In this document: in pieces, positions 61,341 through 64,000 of the stretch
How the letters are laid out: every line of letters begins with the position of its first letter
How positions within the stretch are numbered: position 1 is the first letter of the stretch
Assembly (NCBI GenBank): GCA_036378535.1
Contig: DASUWH010000059.1
Location: 62,001-126,000, forward strand
Reading direction: 5' to 3'
DNA: 64,000 nucleotides
DNA from: Gp1-AA122 sp036378535
Lineage (GTDB): Bacteria > Acidobacteriota > Terriglobia > Terriglobales > Acidobacteriaceae
The notes under the pieces: generated by a model
Told to the model about the DNA's origin: nothing
Database searches by the model: none
What the model saw: the letters and a program-made list of their open reading frames with translations, nothing else
Position numbers and translations under genes: made by a program

Positions 61341-63806
61341 TTGTCCAAAGGTTTAGTCATCGTTGAATCGCCGGCTAAGGCGAAAACCATCCAGAAATAT
61401 CTGGGCAAGGGATACACCGTCGAGGCCTCGCTCGGCCACGTCAAGGATCTACCCAAGAGCACGCTGGGTGTGGATATCGACAAGGATTTCGATACCGAAT
61501 ATATCGTCATTCCGGGTAAGGAAAAGGTCCTCGTCAAGCTGAAGAAGCTGGCGCAGTCTGCCGAGTCGATCTATCTTGCGCCTGACCCGGATCGCGAGGG
61601 CGAGGCTATCGCCGCACATCTGGCCGAAGAACTGGGGGACGGCTCCAAGAAGAAAAAGAAGAAGAGCGACAACGGCCTGCGCATCCAGCGTGTAACCTTC
61701 AACGAAATCACGCAGCGCGCCGTGCGTGCCGCTTTCGAGCATCCTCGCCAGATCGACCGCAACCTGGTGGACGCACAGCAGGCCCGCCGCGTTCTCGACC
61801 GCTTAGTCGGATACCAGGTTTCTCCTTTGTTATGGGACAAGGTACGTCGCGGCCTCTCCGCCGGGCGAGTTCAAACCGTAGCTCTGCGCCTGATCGTGGA
61901 GCGCGAGCGCGAAATCAAGGCCTTCGAGCCGAAAGAATACTGGACCATGGACGCGAACCTGGCCGCTGCAAAACCGCCGGCCTTTGACGCGCGTTTCGTG
62001 GGCAAGGGCGAAGAGAAGATCGAAATCGGCAATGGCGAGGATGCGGAGAAAATTCGCGCGGCGCTGGAGAAGGCCGACTGGCGGGTGCGCACGGTCGACA
62101 AAAAGGAGCGCCGCCGCAATGCCACCGCTCCCTTCACGACCAGCAAGCTGCAGCAGGATTCGTCGCGCAAGCTCCGCTTCAGCGTGAAGCGCACCATGAT
62201 GATCGCGCAGCGCCTGTATGAAGGAATCGAATTGGGCGAGGAAGGCCTGGTCGGCCTCATTACTTATATGCGTACCGATTCGACCCGCGTCTCCAATGAA
62301 GCGCTGACGGAAGTCCGGGAATATATCGGAAAAGAATACGGCACAGAGTTTCTGCCAGAAGCACCGAACACCTACAAGGAAAAGAAAGAAGCGCAGGCTG
62401 CCCATGAGGCGATCCGCCCGACTTCGGCTTTGCGCCATCCCGACCAGATCAAGCAGTACTTAAAAGAAGATGAGTACAAGGTTTACAAGCTCATCTGGCA
62501 GCGGTTCGTGGCCTCGCAGATGAATCCTGCTGTGTTCGATCAGACGACCGTCGACATTGATGCCAAATCCGGCAACGAGACCTTCTGGTTCCGTGTGACC
62601 GGATCGGTGCTGAAGTTTGAAGGCTTCCTGAAAGTTTACGAGGAGTCGAAAGAGGGGAAGGACGAGGAAGACGAGGAACTCAAGCACAAGCTTCCGGCGC
62701 TGGAGGTTGGCCAGAAGCTTACTCTGAAAGCGCTCAAGCCCGAGCAGCATTTCACGGAGCCGCCTCCGCGTTACAACGAAGCTTCGCTGGTGAAGGAACT
62801 GGAAGAGCGCGGTATTGGGAGGCCGTCGACTTACTCGGCCATCCTGAGCACCATCCAGGAACGGCAGTACGTGCAGAAATTGGGTGGCAAGTTCTCGCCT
62901 ACCGAAATTGGGCTGGTGGTAACCGATCTGCTGGTCGAAAATTTCCGCGACATCTTCGATGTGCAGTACACCGCCCGCCTGGAAGAAGAACTGGACGAAA
63001 TCGAAGAAGGCAAAGAGAAGTGGACCGACGCGCTGGCTGAGTTCTACAAGCGTTTCGCCAAGGACCTCAAATACGCCGAGAAGCACATGGAAAACATCAA
63101 GCGTATGGAGAAGCCGACGGACGAAAAGTGCGAGCGCTGCGGTTCACCACTGGTGATCAAGTGGGGCAAGCACGGTTCCTTCTACGCTTGCAGCTCTTAC
63201 GACAAAGACGATCCCAACAGCTGCACCTTCACCAAAGAAAATCCCATCAACCTGCCCGACCTCGACTCTGCCGATATGCAGGAGACTACGCAGGAGGAAT
63301 ACTGCGAGAACTGCGGCCGGGTCATGGTGCTGAAGCGCGGGCGCTTTGGCCAGTTCATGGCGTGCACCGGATATCCGGATTGCAAAACAACTCGCCGGCT
63401 GGATCAAGGGAAGAAAGTTCCCGATATTCCATTGGACGAAATCTGCCCCAAGTGCGGGCGCAACATGGTCATTCGCCATGGGCGCTACGGCGAGTTTACT
63501 TCCTGCAGCGGCTACCCGGACTGCAAGTACGTGAAGCAGAACTTCATTGGCGTGAAATGCCCGGATTGCAAGGACGGCGACCTGGTCGAGAAACGCGCGC
63601 GCCGCAAGGGGAATACATTCTACGGTTGCTCCAATTATCCGAAGTGCAAGTTCACCTCGGCCAATAAACCGATCGCGGAGAAGTGCCCGACCTGTGGCAA
63701 CGAATACCTGGTCGAGAAGACGCTGAAAGCTGGCCCGGTGATCGCCTGTCCGAACAAGGAGTGCGACTACGAGCGGCCGGTGGAAGCCGTCGAAACCATC
63801 GGGTAA
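61341..63806 (+). CDS. topA: DNA topoisomerase I, with five C-terminal zinc ribbons
   Basis: An 821-residue type IA topoisomerase that relaxes negative supercoils. The TOPRIM domain has LVIVESPAKAKTIQKYLG and LAPDPDREGEAIAAHLAEEL, and the catalytic Tyr is in LITYMRTDSTRVS near residue 310. TTG 61341 is preceded by AGGGG. The C-terminus carries five four-cysteine zinc ribbons in sequence (starting CERCG, CENCG, CPKCG, CPDCK, CPTCG), more than the usual three of E. coli TopA. A Lys/Ser-rich insert (KKKKKKSDNG) lies in the TOPRIM region near residue 105. Confidence 0.97.
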   Translation: MSKGLVIVESPAKAKTIQKYLGKGYTVEASLGHVKDLPKSTLGVDIDKDFDTEYIVIPGKEKVLVKLKKLAQSAESIYLAPDPDREGEAIAAHLAEELGDGSKKKKKKSDNGLRIQRVTFNEITQRAVRAAFEHPRQIDRNLVDAQQARRVLDRLVGYQVSPLLWDKVRRGLSAGRVQTVALRLIVEREREIKAFEPKEYWTMDANLAAAKPPAFDARFVGKGEEKIEIGNGEDAEKIRAALEKADWRVRTVDKKERRRNATAPFTTSKLQQDSSRKLRFSVKRTMMIAQRLYEGIELGEEGLVGLITYMRTDSTRVSNEALTEVREYIGKEYGTEFLPEAPNTYKEKKEAQAAHEAIRPTSALRHPDQIKQYLKEDEYKVYKLIWQRFVASQMNPAVFDQTTVDIDAKSGNETFWFRVTGSVLKFEGFLKVYEESKEGKDEEDEELKHKLPALEVGQKLTLKALKPEQHFTEPPPRYNEASLVKELEERGIGRPSTYSAILSTIQERQYVQKLGGKFSPTEIGLVVTDLLVENFRDIFDVQYTARLEEELDEIEEGKEKWTDALAEFYKRFAKDLKYAEKHMENIKRMEKPTDEKCERCGSPLVIKWGKHGSFYACSSYDKDDPNSCTFTKENPINLPDLDSADMQETTQEEYCENCGRVMVLKRGRFGQFMACTGYPDCKTTRRLDQGKKVPDIPLDEICPKCGRNMVIRHGRYGEFTSCSGYPDCKYVKQNFIGVKCPDCKDGDLVEKRARRKGNTFYGCSNYPKCKFTSANKPIAEKCPTCGNEYLVEKTLKAGPVIACPNKECDYERPVEAVETIG

Positions 63807-63955
63807 TTTGGTAATTGTGTAATTTGGTAATTGAGTAATTTAAGAATCGCCCAAATGGCGCGCCGCATCTACTTACGCGGCTGCGCTCGGGATGACAGAA
63901 ATGAACTTAATCAGAGCTTCCCTAAATTACAAAATTACCAAATTACACAATTGCA
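63801..63955. repeat. Inverted octamer arrays around an element-B remnant
   Basis: After the topA stop, five units of gtaattNN lie at 63803-63842, and complementary units lie at 63922-63952. A perfect 20-bp inverted repeat joins 63813-63832 with 63933-63952. Between them sits the right half of element B (ctcgggatgaca, then cttaatcagagcttccct). A transcript could fold as a long AU-rich hairpin. Confidence 0.8.
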
Positions 63956-63972
63956 AAATCGAGGAGAACTGA

Positions 63973-64000
63973 ATGTCGACGACCCAAGCTACCGCTACTG
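63973..64000 (+). CDS. Start of a gene cut by the window end
   Basis: An ATG at 63973 has GAGGAG 6 bases upstream and opens a frame reading MSTTQATAT up to the edge. Only nine residues are visible, so no function can be proposed. It would be the next gene of the topA strand. Confidence 0.5.

Overview
The window looks like a chromosomal stretch of a free-living Gram-negative bacterium, most probably an Acidobacteriota (Terriglobia/Koribacter-like) genome. This placement is an inference from several features together: outer-membrane export and porin proteins, futalosine-pathway menaquinone genes (mqnA, mqnC, mqnD), an M13 peptidase, PilZ/GAF fusions, tandem PYROXD2-like dehydrogenases and many short intergenic repeats. 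No rRNA, tRNA, CRISPR array, prophage or transposase gene was seen.

Region 1 (1-28 kb) is an exopolysaccharide locus of the Wzx/Wzy type. It carries a 5'-truncated sulfatase, five family-4 glycosyltransferases, a GT2, a GT-C membrane glycosyltransferase, an O-antigen-polymerase-like protein, two AsnB-type amidotransferases, a methyltransferase, a two-domain oxidoreductase, an O-carbamoyltransferase, an Asp-box propeller protein and a homologue of the animal heparan-sulfate D-glucuronyl C5-epimerase. A Wza/SLBB export protein, a WecA-type initiating transferase and a WecB epimerase close the locus. Several genes overlap by 4-8 bases, so they are probably co-transcribed. The set predicts a uronic-acid polymer decorated by amidation, carbamoylation, methylation and epimerisation. 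An M13 metallopeptidase sits inside it. No flippase or Wzc kinase is visible; they may lie upstream of the window.

Region 2 (28-41 kb) is mixed: two GAF-domain signalling proteins, a solo AmrS radical-SAM protein, a lipoprotein, a one-carbon block (purU, two PYROXD2-like oxidases, and a divergent GcvT-like protein), an amino-acid permease with a 55-residue zinc-ribbon protein, and a methyltransferase.

Region 3 (41-49.5 kb) is rich in redox proteins: a porin / lipoprotein cytochrome c / CuA-cupredoxin / small exported protein operon, a GT39-like protein, a cysteine-rich exported protein beside a di-heme cytochrome, an orphan nuoB and a Rieske ferredoxin.

Region 4 (49.8-64 kb) holds an HD-GYP phosphodiesterase, a HAD hydrolase, mqnD-bioY, an orphan sugar-binding lipoprotein, a cellulose-synthase-like GT2, mqnC, a DedA protein, mqnA, and dprA-topA with a four-helix-bundle gene inserted between them.

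The most unusual DNA-level signal is a set of intergenic repeats: arrays of 7-base units (mostly T-Y-A-G-N-N-N, often as inverted pairs), a roughly 200-bp dispersed repeat with an internal hairpin, and a roughly 100-145-bp element with terminal inverted repeats. One inverted heptamer pair brackets the four-helix-bundle gene and supplies the stop codons of both that gene and dprA. Start sites, residue positions and families were read by eye; no database search was run.
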